Source of the DNA: Microcystis aeruginosa FD4
Lineage (GTDB): Bacteria; Cyanobacteriota; Cyanobacteriia; Cyanobacteriales; Microcystaceae
Assembly: GCF_009792235.1 (NCBI RefSeq)
Contig: NZ_CP046973.1
Location: forward strand, 1 to 64,000
Direction of reading: 5' to 3'
DNA length: 64,000 nucleotides
Notes under the pieces: generated by a model
Database searches by the model: none
What the model saw: the letters and a program-made list of their open reading frames with translations, nothing else
What the model was told of the DNA's origin: nothing
Part shown: in pieces, positions 40,201 to 45,308 of the stretch
Position numbering within the stretch: position 1 is the stretch's first letter
Layout of the letters: each line of letters starts with the position of its first letter
Translations under genes and position numbers: made by a program

Positions 40201-43200
40201 GGAGAAGACTACGCTGTCATACCAGTAGGAACTTCCTGTGGTCACGGAACTGTCATTTTTCCCCGTCCAAGATACAGTAATACTCTGACTAGCAGTAGCG
40301 GTAGTCGGTGCTGTTACTTCGGTAATAATTAAATTGGGTTGACTAATGGCTATAGGAATACTATAGTCATTATCCGTTTCATCGGTTTCTGCTTGATAAT
40401 TATATTGATCAGTCTTAAGCAATAAATAGCCACTTGCTGTAGCAGGTATATAACTAGGCAAGGTAACATTGCCAGTCATTGTATAAGTTTCATCGGGATC
40501 TAAGGGTACGTTACTATTAGATGAATCAACCCAAAAATTATTTAGATAATAGTCATTACCATTCCCCCAAATGTCATCAGAAGAATAGACAATACTATCG
40601 CTCCAATAACTCCACGCTGTGGGAACTGTACCTTGATTTTTAACCGTCCAATTCACAGTAAAAGACTGTCCTAACCCCACACTGGAAGGAGCGGTAGCAT
40701 CAGTAATCACTAAATTGGGTAACTCTCCCGTTAGGGTGATAGAGGGAGAAAATTCTGAGGTGTTCCCATCAGGATTAGTCGCTGTGCCAGTAATATAGCT
40801 ATACAGTCTCTCGGCATTAGACAAGGAAAGGGTAAAATCAGCATGACCATTATCATCTGTAGTAACGGTGATATAGGTACGGTAATCTTCTCCTTCTCCG
40901 TTACCACTAGCATCTTGTGTACGATTAGCAAAAATCTCAATCCTGTATTCCTTATTGGCTTCACTATCAAGATAACCAATCAGGGTGGCTGTTCCTCCGA
41001 CAACTTCAGCAGAGGTGAAAATGGGATAATTTTGTAAAGCATTCGCTCCCGTATCGCTATCACCTTCATCATTAGTGGTGACTCCATCCCGTCCTAAATC
41101 AATTCCTAAGCCATTATTTTCATAGATACGATTACCTTGAATAGTATTTTTGTCAGAGTTATCTATGGAAATACCATTAGAGTTGTTATAGCTGATTGTA
41201 TTTCCTGTAATTGAATTACCTTGTGCCTGTTCTTGGATACTCATTCCCTCGGCATTATTAAACAGATAATTATTGGTAATCTGATTACCTGTTGTATCTG
41301 CTCCGCGAATAACAACACCAGAGGATTGATTATAATAGATGTAATTGCCTTGCACGAGGGTATTTTTTGCTCCGGCTAAATCAATTCCATCATCCCCGTT
41401 ACCTAAAAAATTGTAGTCTTGGTTAGTCCCAATCCAGTTACTAAGGATTTGATTATTATTGGCGATCGCTCCATAGGATAATACACTTACACCGTTGTTA
41501 GTATTACCAGCAATAACGTTTTCTTGAATAAGATTATCTGAACCGTTAACTATCCCCACCCCAACCCCATTAGGACGGGATGAAGTTCCTGATGAATCAA
41601 GACCAATGTAATTATTAATGACTTGGTTGTTAATTGCAGTTTCATTATTAATTAATACACCTGTTCCCGTATTACCAGAGATAATATTCCTTTCACTGGT
41701 AGTTGCTCCCCCAATCAGATTATTGGCAGATTCAATTAAAATACCGCCTTCTCCATTGCCCGAAAATCCCTCATAAATGTATTCAACATTACCAATATAA
41801 TTACCTTGAATAATATTATTACCTTGAGCGATTAAGCTTATTCCATAACCACTAAACTGGGTAATAATTAAGCCACGGACGGTACTGTCACCGGCACTAA
41901 TAACTAGACCCGATAATCCTTCACCTGCTTGATAACCACTAATTTGAATTATCGGCGTTCCCGCGTATCCCGGTTGACTGGTACCATCAATCAAGACAGG
42001 GGACGTAATTTCCGGCAAAGCCGATAAGGGAGTTATGGTATAGTATCCACCCTCACCAATATTAAACAAAATGGTATCTGTACCCGGATTATTATTAGAC
42101 TCAGTTATTGCCCATCTGAGGGAACCCTCCCCATCATCGTCGGTATTAGTAACTGTGTAAGTAGTTCCTGGATTATTAGTAATGGCAAAGCGAGCAAAAC
42201 CTGATCCCGGACTGCGAATACCTTCATTATTGAGAGGACCGACATTACCGTAATCATCTGAAACAGTCAGAGTATCACCTTGGGTAACATACAGATAGCC
42301 ATTTAGATAAACTGCACCACTACCTTTACCAATATTGAACGGCACATCAGGAAGGGTTTCTAACCAGCCATTTGCCCCCACTTTAGCAAAGTTACGATTG
42401 TTAATTAAACCGCGTCCCTCATTAAAAGGCCAACCATCTGTACTGGTTTCTCCTCTTAATAGATACAAGTCTTCATTAACTGCGGTGACAGAGTTACCCC
42501 ATAAACTTGTTCCAGTTCCACTATTTGCCCAGCCTAAATCATTTTTCAGTGAGTAAAGTAAGGTACTTTGAGAAGCTAAAGGCAATTCACCGTTGGGGGT
42601 AGAAGTTAAGAAACTTCCTCCCGGATAAGCGTAGTCGTCATGAGTCCACATCACCAATTGATCGCCACTGAGGTGATACAAGCGATCATTAGTTGGATTA
42701 TAATCCCAATCTCCATTACGGGGAAAATGCGCCCCAGTAAAACTCCAATTAGGGGTTAATTGGGTATGAGTTCCCCCACCATCAATATCATCGGTACGAG
42801 CAAAATTGTAATCTCCTCCTCCCGTATGATGGAGAATTACTGGTTCTCCATTGACATCTACCCCAAGGATTCCTGCATTACTATTAATTAATGGTGAATC
42901 TTCGCTAGTTTTTTGCCATTCCTGCGTCCAAGTACCGCTAGTACCGGTGCTTAAATCGTAGGAATAGAGAGCCGCTATTTGTGGACCTGAGCGGAATTGG
43001 TAGTAATATAATTTATCGCCTGCTACAAACAGAGGATTAACTAAATTACCAGCGGAGAAAGCATCTCCCGACACCCCTTCACCATTTAATATCGGCAAAT
43101 CTTCCCAGGTATCGGTTGCGGGATTATAGCGAGCAAAACGGACAGAACCGTTAGCAATACCTAGATTATCTAAACTTTCCTCGCTATCATCGCTCAAATT

Positions 43201-43401
43201 CCTGTTTAAGTCAATATAATCATCATTGCCATCGCCGCTAAAGTCGGCGGCATAGATATAAGTTCCGTCAGTAGCTAGACCGCCACCAGTACTAACTCCG
43301 TAGTCAAAAGGCACTGCCGCCAATTGTTCCCAACCCAATTCCTGAACTATCGAAGAAGAGGTTGCAGTTGTTGTTTTCTGTACTGACGGAGGATTATTCA
43401 T
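25300..43401 (-). CDS. Giant RTX-type surface/secreted protein with Kelch-like propeller, beta-helix and 19 CARDB domains (6,033 aa)
   Basis: A single open frame. Residues 25-405: Kelch-like beta-propeller (WEDLPILNG, LYSYDLSTG). 408-885: Asx-rich right-handed beta-helix beginning TNTDDDGEGSLRWAI. 890-3244: nineteen CARDB domains (PDLIVSNATAP, VSWTVKNQGT, GETNENNN). 3248-3357: PPC-like domain. About 3400-3900: IPT-like region, a carboxypeptidase-regulatory-like domain (KLSGKLLDSKTGEALDNAEI) and the start of a sialidase-like propeller. 3895-4155: an unrecognised domain splitting that propeller. 4470-4482: a Cys cluster and twelve Asp. About 4490-4690: DUF7619-like segment. About 4780-4875: CSPG/cadherin-like. 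4878-5664: eight 98-residue repeats. Then a He_PIG-type domain, RTX repeats (5771-5908) and a tail. There is no signal peptide; RTX type I export is inferred. Paralogue of the gene at 794-22762 at both ends, but not in the middle. Confidence 0.9.
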   Translation of the reverse strand: MNNPPSVQKTTTATSSSIVQELGWEQLAAVPFDYGVSTGGGLATDGTYIYAADFSGDGNDDYIDLNRNLSDDSEESLDNLGIANGSVRFARYNPATDTWEDLPILNGEGVSGDAFSAGNLVNPLFVAGDKLYYYQFRSGPQIAALYSYDLSTGTSGTWTQEWQKTSEDSPLINSNAGILGVDVNGEPVILHHTGGGDYNFARTDDIDGGGTHTQLTPNWSFTGAHFPRNGDWDYNPTNDRLYHLSGDQLVMWTHDDYAYPGGSFLTSTPNGELPLASQSTLLYSLKNDLGWANSGTGTSLWGNSVTAVNEDLYLLRGETSTDGWPFNEGRGLINNRNFAKVGANGWLETLPDVPFNIGKGSGAVYLNGYLYVTQGDTLTVSDDYGNVGPLNNEGIRSPGSGFARFAITNNPGTTYTVTNTDDDGEGSLRWAITESNNNPGTDTILFNIGEGGYYTITPLSALPEITSPVLIDGTSQPGYAGTPIIQISGYQAGEGLSGLVISAGDSTVRGLIITQFSGYGISLIAQGNNIIQGNYIGNVEYIYEGFSGNGEGGILIESANNLIGGATTSERNIISGNTGTGVLINNETAINNQVINNYIGLDSSGTSSRPNGVGVGIVNGSDNLIQENVIAGNTNNGVSVLSYGAIANNNQILSNWIGTNQDYNFLGNGDDGIDLAGAKNTLVQGNYIYYNQSSGVVIRGADTTGNQITNNYLFNNAEGMSIQEQAQGNSITGNTISYNNSNGISIDNSDKNTIQGNRIYENNGLGIDLGRDGVTTNDEGDSDTGANALQNYPIFTSAEVVGGTATLIGYLDSEANKEYRIEIFANRTQDASGNGEGEDYRTYITVTTDDNGHADFTLSLSNAERLYSYITGTATNPDGNTSEFSPSITLTGELPNLVITDATAPSSVGLGQSFTVNWTVKNQGTVPTAWSYWSDSIVYSSDDIWGNGNDYYLNNFWVDSSNSNVPLDPDETYTMTGNVTLPSYIPATASGYLLLKTDQYNYQAETDETDNDYSIPIAISQPNLIITEVTAPTTATASQSITVSWTGKNDSSVTTGSSYWYDSVVFSTNDIYGDSDDIYLTDSYIYSYYGLPLEPNETYTVNTSVTLPSGAVGSGYLLFKTDAFNYQVESNENDNVYAQAIDIAVPNLTITNVTAPTTASAGQSITLSWTGKNDSSVTTGSSYWYDSVVFSTNDIYGDSDDIYLTDSYIYSYYGLPLEPDETYTVNTSVTLPSGAVGSGYLLFKTDVYNYQVESNEDDNVYAQAIDIAVPNLIITEVTAPTTATASQSITVSWTGKNDGSVTTGSSYWYDRVVFSTNDIYGDSDDIYLTDSYIYSYYGLPLEPNETYTVNTSVTLPSGAVGSGYLLFKTDAFNYQAETNENDNVYTQAIDIAVPNLIITEVTAPTTATAGQSITVSWTGKNDSSVTTGSSYWYDSVVFSTNDIYGDSDDITVISYEYISSSYGLPLEPNETYTVSRNVTLPGQAVGSGYLLFKTDAYNYQTESNENDNVYAQAIDIAAPNLTITSATAPSAAILGGSISVSWTVLNNGTVSANADWYDSVYLSNDQTWDSGDTWITAFWEAARSPLAANTSYTDTQNITIPSYAGIGDKYLIFVTDQYSYSYYNQQGETNENDNTYAVPITLGAPDLIISGATAPSSGVVNGAINVSWTVKNQGTTDAPADWYDVIYLSSDNIPGNDSYITEQFISTQTPLAADGTYTINRSINLPNVTPGNYYIFFRADAYNYQGETNENNNYSQAIAITIGAPDLIVSNATAPESGALGETVSLSWTVQNQGTVEAPADWTDYIYWSSNDTYDGSDTFITSISAAAQTPVAAGGSYSKTQNITLPNQINLVGNGYLIVRADGNNAQGETNENNNNLAIPIRIDAPDLIVSNATAPASVTVGATISVTWEVKNQGTVAANADWWDRVVISTDQIFGNSDDTYLTEVWQGSFTPLAAAATYSRTLNVTLPSTATGDRYLLFKADNYNYQSETDENNNVYSLPINISASDLQVTSTNAPTSAILGETVELTWTVTNNGTGAASQDWYDRVYLSSNQTLDSNDVQVTSEWVSSQTPLAAGASYTISKNVALPSFNPGNQYLLFVADRDNYQGEINENNNVAAVAISLTAPDLIVSNASAPATGTVGKSIEVSWTVQNQGTSAAPTDWYDRIYLSNDAIFDANADTYITQELISTQTPLAGGASYSITRNINLPNFATGNRYLIFVADGSGGQGETNETNNTRAVAINLNAPDLVVSDINAPVETLSGQPIEINWTVKNQGATTAEGTWYDYVYLVNTATNATQYVGIFEYSGSLAAGASLNRTQSYSVPLSLTGNYRVVVTTDYYGQIAEGTQNESNNTTTDDRSISLQLAPVPNLQVTGVTAPTTAFSSQETVVQWTVKNVGTGATNAPVWYDRVYLSLDTTYDNTDTYLGQAVNPSYLNPDDSYSNSLTVTLPRGIDGNYYFLVQADVYNYVTEVGNEGDNWGSGGPTDVNLTPPPDLQVTAVNAPNGAFSGQPMNLSWTVTNAGTGRTLETAWYDRVFMSADATLDAGDRFLGDFYHSGALNAGANYTGSATVNLPIGVAGSFFFFVQSDIYNNVYEHVFENNNSGYDTTATNITLTPPPDLEFESLTIPNNARSGSSLNINYRVTNFGATETPNYYWTDTFYLSSDNQLNKATDINLGSVGQYGILYPGDGYDRTANFSLPNTLTGTYYVFGVTDSGDQVFELNNVNNVTQSINQVQIVSQPADLVVTDAIIPTTGEAGKAISVQWTVKNQGPGDTIVNSWSDRLVASNDEVLGDADDLTLASFTRTGLLAPNGTYSRTESVTLPFTLEGNYQLFVVTDSANSVYEGSNEGNNGSSAFPITISRDTPDLQVTSITLPNTVTPGQPLNLSWTVANLGVGRTNSNYWYDRVYLSLDKNVSGDDINLGSVYRSGALEPSASYSATGTFSLPVNLNGSYYVLVQTDRDNNVIEGAFENNNVLASDSTSGGGSGTGSLPITPAPSADLAVTAVDAPEQGIAGQSLSLTWTVVNNDANTGQSWYDAVYLSRDQVFDRNSDVYLGYRNHTGGLNAGDSYTATQSFNIPRGLGGRFYAFVVTDGGNAVYERLGEINNVNYDGFSTDLIIPPPSDLVVTDVTVPASGIPGQAISLSYTVQNQGTETAYGSWTDAVYLSADNQWDIEDVLVGQVDRSGDVATGASYTETLNGVVPGVNLGDYYVLVRSDIRNQVPEVNEGNNTGISNAKIALDVEVLTMGTADIGDLDQGQSVYYRFNATAGQAIRLKLDSSSDQSLNELYVRYGGMPTRGQFDWTTTQPFNTDPEIIIPIEQTGTYYVLGYGDQVIETPSYEILAQEIPFSITDVTSRKIGNFGEATLEIRGARFSTDTTFQLRAADGSLITAENIYLENSTLAYATFDLFNETLGLYDVQANQGNSTALLEDVVTVQDANGFDLNSNITGPEEVRPNRNYRFNVNYGNTGDTDAIAPLLIIESVTNTQAGTTLNGLTSDSPLHLLGVSNEGPQGILRPGDLNVLPVYFNSNTDPIKFQVRTYSADNTTAIDWNSLEASIRPEELTDAQWDGFLSNIVPRVQTYGDYVKMLNDMSEQLSIPDHPIYDVRELFTQTYQLNSTFFNTSKLSGKLLDSKTGEALDNAEIAAYRQVEGEWILEKTDLSDGEGNFTLDGLQTGNYEFVLAGNVIYETTRLSFDNNRDGVEDIESPSYIISEPSETTDLDLYVLSETETDENQDSQPRLVVDGDGNSHLLWSRNGQIWHSYFDGSNWIEAASIPSENFGTFDVKAVNNLIDGTQTGLIATWSEGTEENDEDIYYAVGTKKEDGSFQWSEPVAITDDSIADTQPAIIVNQDGQAVVVYQKTDQSIQDDTDLYYNLVDFENEPLIWLEQLSVFENVIVPLDANPGTNTFSIGWKFDGTPKWGFLRQLAQYKTELRANGSYRIDCELKLQADGTAQIEFKSRFSPKTKALGQLFYKGQWSSKGTDENCYYEFDKATLGLNVGIGADFAAPLESLIARIPNPAVSLPGTIVLAALRQLGLFEANFGISTMLFLGGNMQWTDPAAPPQGYRLPDSGALTYDARVGLFGQAKLLKYEAKAYGNVGAKGDIIPNPSVKEVYGQVGIDIRTPSGFLARYRYTPTLYEFDATDLTLSDSLYPLNESGLPPEITVDFIYDPSLAVGTENTYFDDNNDSVLADIASDLYADEPPTIAQGENGEILMAWAKEFDPTSEQRGSAIFVSSMNDNEWTSPIQIPNSLGLSNNPAVIFDPNNTPLVVWSMGDGSKIKPEINEEEYVAILLETDIVYSVLTDAGVWSVPTAITTALGPDETPVLGTTATGEVLLAWNHISDDSEQLLVSIWDGNIWSEAEEIVDGEIIGLATIGEIGGKTAIFWSEDLNSNPDVTNAGIFYSLYDGNWSEPLSFTPELAEVESPGVLTVSEEGAIFTNSGFSLPTPPEECCDCKEGDPECDDDDDDDDDDDDYEPPVRRPSDPNDILGPEGFGEDRWIDTDEPLRYTIRFENVATASAPAQEVFITQQLDADLDWRTFRIDDYGWSGTVYDLEGNRAFHSARIDLTETQGFYVDIAATIDTLTGIATWRISTVDPTTGEAPLDAQQGFLPTNDENGRGEGFVTYSIRPKSTAKTGDVIDAVATIIFDTEEPISTPPIFNTLDVDKPSSEVNDLPATTPTPEFLVSWTGTDTGSALATYTIYVSDNGGEYTIWLNNTELTEATYTGTAGHTYSFYSVAVDNTGNTEAAPTTADATIQIGGAVNQPPQISVNTGLTLNEGSSSAIANSLLAVADPDNTADQLTFTISTIPTNGNLQRNGVTLAVNNTFTQADINTGLLSYIHNGGETTSDSFSFTVADGAGGNINATSFVITVNPVDDAPTILNPITDVNVDEDAANTVIDITNVFTDIDNDPTLIVKSVLTNDNTGLVTATIVDNQLTLDYQDNQSGTANITIRGTSNGKTVDDTFVITVNPVDDAPTVLNPITDVNVDEDAANTVIDISNVFTDIDNDPTLIVKSVFTNDNPGLVTATIVNNQLTLDYQDNQSGTANITIQGTSNGKTVDDTFLVTVNPVDDAPTVLNPITDVNVDEDAANTVIDLTNVFTDIDNDPTLIVKSVFVNDNPGLVTANIVDNQLTLDYQDNQSGTANLTIRGTSNGKTVDDTFVITVNPVDDAPTVLNPITDVNVDEDAANTVIDISNVFTDIDNDPTLIVKSVFTNDNPGLVTATIVDNQLTLDYQDNQSGTANLTIRGTSNGKTVDDTFVVNVGIVDNPPTILNPITDVNVDEDAANTVIDISNVFTDIDNDPTLIVKSVLTNDNPGLVTANIVNNQLTLDYQDNQSGTAQITIRGTSNGKTVDDTFVITVNPVDDAPTVLNPITDVNVDEDAANTVIDITNVFTDIDNDPTLIVKSVFTNDNPGLVTATIVNNQLTLDYQDNQSGTANITIRGTSNGKTVDDTFVVNVGIVDNPPTVLNPITDVNVDEDAENSVINLSNVFSDVDGDVIVKTVFVNNNPGLVTATIVNNQLTLDYQDNKSGTANITIQGTSNGKTVDDTFLVTVNPVDDAPTVLNPITDVNVDEDAANTVIDLTNVFTDIDNDIALIVKSVFVNDNLGLVTATIVDNQLTLDYQDNKSGTANITIQGTSNGKTVDDTLVVTVNPVNDAPTLQQEIANQTATENQPFSFTIPANTFTDIDDDNLTYTLATETVLPSGITFDAATGTFSGTPSDTASGIYNLTVIASDSAGETADDSFSLNILNAVNGSSSGETVNGTSGNDHINAGAGNDTVNGGEGNDILDGGTGNDRLAGGPGDDTYIVDSSRDVVIENAGEGKDAIKSSVNYTLTVNIEDLTLAGNDNTNGTGNNLDNLITGNSGNNLLKGLDGNDTLLGSAGNDTLIGGKGNDVLTGGDGSDSFLFGSGAIFNSSDFGVDSISDFTKGSDKIILSKTSFNALVSTVGNNLQAAEFAAINDAANELDLVGSSSAKIVYNLATGNLFYNQNGATSGLGNGALFANFNGIPQLSENDIFLQA
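26405..28770 (-). repeat. Eight 294-bp (98-aa) cadherin-like repeats in giant 2
   Basis: Eight head-to-tail copies of the unit also found four times in giant 1. Units alternate DDAPTVL/DDAPTIL and DNPPTVL/DNPPTIL openings. One copy (seventh) is more divergent (AENSVINLSNVFSDVDGDVIV), which suggests an older unit escaping homogenisation. Confidence 0.9.
29957..29992 (-). repeat. Trinucleotide microsatellite encoding twelve aspartates
   Basis: Twelve consecutive GAT/GAC codons, mostly GAT, directly follow a four-cysteine cluster (ECCDCKEGDPEC). A slippage-prone in-frame tract. An acidic Ca2+-binding spacer is conceivable but not shown. Confidence 0.9.
38860..40340 (-). repeat. Near-identical ~369-bp CARDB repeats in giant 2
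   Basis: CARDB domains 2-5 of the nineteen share long identical stretches (SSVTTGSSYWYDSVVFSTND, IYSYYGLPLEPNETYTV, AVGSGYLLFKTD). The other fifteen have diverged normally. This marks a recent local expansion within an older array. Confidence 0.85.
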
Positions 43402-43464
43402 ATCCTTAGCTCCAACACAAAGAAGTTTAATACTGAGGCGTTCAGCGTTGACTATTTCTCTGGC

Positions 43465-43494
43465 AGTTTAGCCTAAGCTACTTAGCTATGTCAA
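43465..43494 (-). promoter_or_regulatory. Candidate sigma-70 promoter of giant gene 2
   Basis: Minus strand: TTGACA (43489-43494), 18 bases, TAAACT (43465-43470). The predicted start of transcription is about 55 bases upstream of the ATG at 43401. Same spacing and -35 as the promoter of giant gene 1, in a homologous leader. Confidence 0.5.
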
Positions 43495-43761
43495 GAAGTT
43501 TTCACTAATTTCATCTAGGCCTTTGAAAAACTTAACCAAATTTAGAGCATATAGATAGCTATTGGCCATCCGCTTATTACTTCTATATACTAGGTTATAA
43601 ATGTTGAGATTGTTTGGGCTGCCACCGGTAATGCGATGTTTATATTGTTAAGTGGTGTTAATACCTTAATTTCTATGGTTTTCATAGTCTAAAAACAATG
43701 GTTATCCTCTTGTGTGAATAGGAGGAAAATCTAAGCTGGTATCTCCCATTCAGCCGCTCAT
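43465..43761 (-). repeat. Upstream region shared with giant gene 1 (copy 2)
   Basis: Homologue of 22930-23221. Similarity ends abruptly after CAGCCGCTCAT, which is also where the IS200/IS605-like remnant begins. The insertion may have hit the edge of the duplicated block. Confidence 0.8.
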
Positions 43762-43763
43762 CG

Positions 43764-44113
43764 AAAATTTTGGGTGGGAAACCCCGCCGTTCTAGGTTGG
43801 CTTTACGTTAGAATTAAAAAGACCGTCTCGAAAACCAAGTGGGCGGACAGCACCTTGAAAACTCGGCTTAGGGGGTTCCGTTCAGAAAAGCTTGTCCGGG
43901 TAAAAAGTCGCGCGCAACAAGTACAAGAAGCGTTTAGTCAGAACCGTACCGTGGGACACAAGGAATCGGGCTTCTGAAAGGTCGCGAAAGTCTGTGGACT
44001 TTGTGTAAGACAGTACATGGTTTTTTAACCGTGGTATGCAACGGTGGTTGAAGCAGAAACTTAAATCGTGAGGTTTAGGAATCGCCGCACTTTTAGGGCG
44101 GCGAGGATGTCAA
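43764..44113 (+). mobile_element. IS200/IS605-like remnant with candidate omega-RNA and right end, no tnpB
   Basis: About 350 bases without a convincing gene. The right part has the form of cyanobacterial IS200/IS605 right ends: a structured G-rich segment (CGCGAAAGTCTGTGGACTTT), then a 7-bp stem TCGCCGC / GCGGCGA (44082-44104) and the terminal GGATGTCAA ending near 44113. The left part has a GGTGGGAAACCCC / CCGCC hairpin-like sequence. In TnpB systems the guide RNA scaffold overlaps this right end and reads into the flank. This could therefore be a solo omega-RNA whose guide starts at about 44114, or simply a non-autonomous IS605-derived element. Boundaries are approximate and assigned by resemblance. 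Confidence 0.55.
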
Positions 44114-44771
44114 AATTCGGGTCTGCTGAAAAAGTTTGTTGGTGGGGTTAGGAGTCGGTCGTCGGTCGGGGAAGTCAGAATAACAGAATGACCTCGCGTG
44201 CCTGGAAGCGGACTCCTTAGCGTTCTCGCTCGAAGAGCGCTTTGCGTTCGCCTCCGGAAAGTGCCAGGGTTTTGAGTCCCTCGGATCGATTTCTCAACGT
44301 TTGTTTTTGGCACTTTTTTGGCTAAAAAAAGTGCCAAACTCTTTTCTAGTAAAGCTTCTACTGATATTCAGCCACCCCTAAGTAGCCTATACTCAACGGA
44401 TTGAGGATAATAAGCTAAGACGTATTTAAACCGCTTATTCTTAGATTAGCCGAATCTCCCCCAATCCCTTTACTGTTCCCTTTTACCAGAGCGCAAGAGT
44501 GCCTCGTCTCAACAAGCAATTTAAATTACGAACAGCTTAATCGTTTCTACTAAAATTTCCAATACGCAGTTTAAATGCAGTACAGCTTAGTAGATGAACC
44601 GCCGGTTAATTAACCTTTTGAAACGATTGAAGAAATGGAATAAATTCTGATAACTCGTTGTCAGTATCTCGAAATAATGACTAATGAAATTAAAAACTTG
44701 ACCAATTATCATTGGCTAACTGATGATTGTTATCAGCTTTCCCAAAAAAATTAATATAACTAGGGTTTATT
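44114..44771. other. Gene-free stretch with a strong hairpin
   Basis: No supported gene. It contains a near-perfect palindrome at 44306-44338 (TTTGGCACTTTTTT, loop, AAAAAAAGTGCCAAA), terminator- or MITE-like. It also holds two imperfect 26-base direct repeats around 44516 and 44571, sharing TTTAAAT and ACAGCTTA. Probably a graveyard of small mobile elements. Confidence 0.4.
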
Positions 44772-45236
44772 CTACAAAAATCTGCCTAAATCGAATTCCG
44801 TGGTGGCAGTAATTTCTCGAAAGCGTTCTTGACTGATTATTAACAATAATCTTTCAGTATAATCCACTGCACCGCGCAATTCTCGTTCTAATCTTGCTAA
44901 ACCAGCGTTGGCATATTCCTCGAAAATTGTCACTCGCAAAGCTTCCGAATCTACCCCGTGGGGAGAAAGAATTTTCGTGTCTTGGAATTCATTGACTGCC
45001 AATAATTTGATTAGGGTATCGTAGCCACGAGAAATAAAAATTTCGAGGTTAATAGGTGAGGGTTCCTTCGCCACATTTTCTATCGTCACCCTTTCTTGAT
45101 ATTTTACCCCTAAAGCCGCCGCAAAAGCGATGACATCAGCATAGGTTTGAAAGGGTCCAATTCCCTGATTAAAATTAACTAAGGACTGGACAAATTCCCC
45201 TTTATCTCTAGCAATACGCACTCGATGAATGGACAT
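44772..45236 (-). CDS. DNA phosphorothioation (Dnd)-associated protein 4-like
   Basis: 154 residues from the ATG at 45236; a TTG at 45245 would add three. The pattern RVRIARDKGEFVQSL, TYADVIAFAAALG, NLEIFISRGYDTLIKLLAV, FEEYANAGLARLERELRG matches my memory of the dnd_assoc_4 family (TIGR04062). That family usually accompanies DNA phosphorothioate modification or restriction genes. Its function is unknown. No dndA-E or dptF-H gene is visible anywhere in the window, so here it is an orphan. It lies 72 bases downstream of the GT39-type gene on the same strand and could be cotranscribed with it. Confidence 0.6.
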   Translation of the reverse strand: MSIHRVRIARDKGEFVQSLVNFNQGIGPFQTYADVIAFAAALGVKYQERVTIENVAKEPSPINLEIFISRGYDTLIKLLAVNEFQDTKILSPHGVDSEALRVTIFEEYANAGLARLERELRGAVDYTERLLLIISQERFREITATTEFDLGRFL

Positions 45237-45308
45237 ATTTATCAAGTAAAAAGTAAAAAAGGTTACAAAATTCAGGAAATAGGAACCCGCTAATAACTGA
45301 TAACTGCT

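Noticed and set aside
43774..43977. 67-codon plus-strand ORF
   Set aside because: It overlaps the structured IS605-like segment, is rich in Arg/Lys/Val without family resemblance, and has no ribosome site; more likely non-coding RNA sequence.
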